The notes under the pieces are model-generated. The model did no database searches. It was given only the letters and a program-made list of their open reading frames with translations, and had not been told where the DNA came from. Shown piece after piece: positions 63,873 through 64,000 of a stretch of DNA of 64,000 nucleotides. The stretch's first letter is position 1. Every line of letters begins with the position of its first letter. Both the position numbers and the translations under genes were made by a program. Origin of the DNA: PoT sp049331405. Lineage in GTDB: Bacteria; Planctomycetota; Planctomycetia; Isosphaerales; Isosphaeraceae. The stretch covers positions 8,370,001 to 8,434,000 of the forward strand of contig NZ_CP186274.1 of NCBI RefSeq assembly GCF_049331405.1, read 5' to 3'.

Positions 63873-64000
63873 ATGAGCGACGCGAAGAACTTCTACATCA
63901 CCACGGCGATCGACTATCCCAACAGCCGCCCCCACATCGGCACCGCGTTCGAGAAGATCGGGGCCGACGTCCAGGCACGCTTTCGCCGCATGGAAGGTTC
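63873..64000 (+). CDS. metG: methionyl-tRNA synthetase, N-terminal part (runs off the window)
   Basis: Charges tRNA-Met. From the ATG at 63873 the 42 complete codons read MSDAKNFYITTAIDYPNSRP then HIGTAFEKIGADVQARFRR. FYITTAIDYPN and the class I HIGH-type motif PHIGTAFEKIGAD are characteristic of MetRS. The KMSKS motif lies beyond the window edge. Confidence 0.92.
   Translation, partial: MSDAKNFYITTAIDYPNSRPHIGTAFEKIGADVQARFRRMEG

Noticed and set aside
1..64000. CRISPR arrays and rRNA/tRNA genes
   Set aside because: No regularly spaced direct repeats were seen and no segment folds or reads as an RNA gene on inspection; small non-coding RNAs cannot be excluded by eye.

Overview
The window looks like chromosomal DNA from a high-GC planctomycete, most likely of the Isosphaeraceae type. 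The basis is family content: two prepilin-like DUF1559 proteins, a PEP-CTERM protein, two Hanks-type kinases with planctomycete-style N-terminal regions, several secreted or membrane proteins of planctomycete-only type, and GTG/TTG starts behind good ribosome binding sites. No rRNA, tRNA or CRISPR array was seen. Genus and species cannot be fixed from the sequence alone.

Layout. 1-3.4 kb: 5' end of a fabF-type gene (minus), a class I aminotransferase and a lipoprotein. 3.4-9.2 kb: an ECF sigma factor and a receiver-domain protein transcribed divergently, an RlmI-type rRNA methyltransferase, a YfhO-like membrane protein and a zinc-ribbon protein. 9.4-16.2 kb: Ser/Thr kinase, isopropylmalate dehydrogenase, HNH protein, DUF1559 pseudopilin, FdxA ferredoxin, cyclophilin and LpxH-like metallophosphoesterase. 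16.3-28.3 kb, all minus strand: Lhr helicase (touching the phosphoesterase gene), a small RHH-like protein, a second kinase followed by a PP2C phosphatase, a PIG-L/BshB1 deacetylase, CbiE-CbiT, an alpha/beta hydrolase and a MEMO-family protein, preceded by a possible 29-residue peptide gene.

29-36.9 kb, plus strand: a secreted LolA-like protein; a membrane-microdomain cluster (two NfeD proteins, flotillin FloA, a proline-rich one-helix membrane protein); and a thioredoxin protein with two YHS-like repeats. 37.7-49 kb: a 1550-residue TPR protein, class II fumarase, a proline-rich membrane protein, a secreted zinc peptidase, archaeal-type phosphoglycerate mutase and a small secreted protein. 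49-53.8 kb, minus: pseudopilin, GT87-like membrane protein, a 1.1-kb gene-poor stretch, tyrosine phosphatase and YnfA.

54-57.1 kb: an ABC-2 permease gene interrupted by a complete IS3-family element. Taking out the insert between two GGTGG copies rejoins the halves in frame. 57.1-64 kb: HD hydrolase, isochorismatase-type hydrolase, methyltransferase, IspG with a small membrane protein, an aldehyde dehydrogenase of the succinate-semialdehyde type, a PEP-CTERM protein and the 5' end of metG.

Most of the window is housekeeping. The parts that deserve a second look are the IS-split permease, the NfeD/FloA cluster with tandem apparently serine-less ClpP-like domains, the MEMO/hydrolase/peptide locus, the Lhr-phosphoesterase overlap and the gene-poor region at 51.5-52.6 kb.
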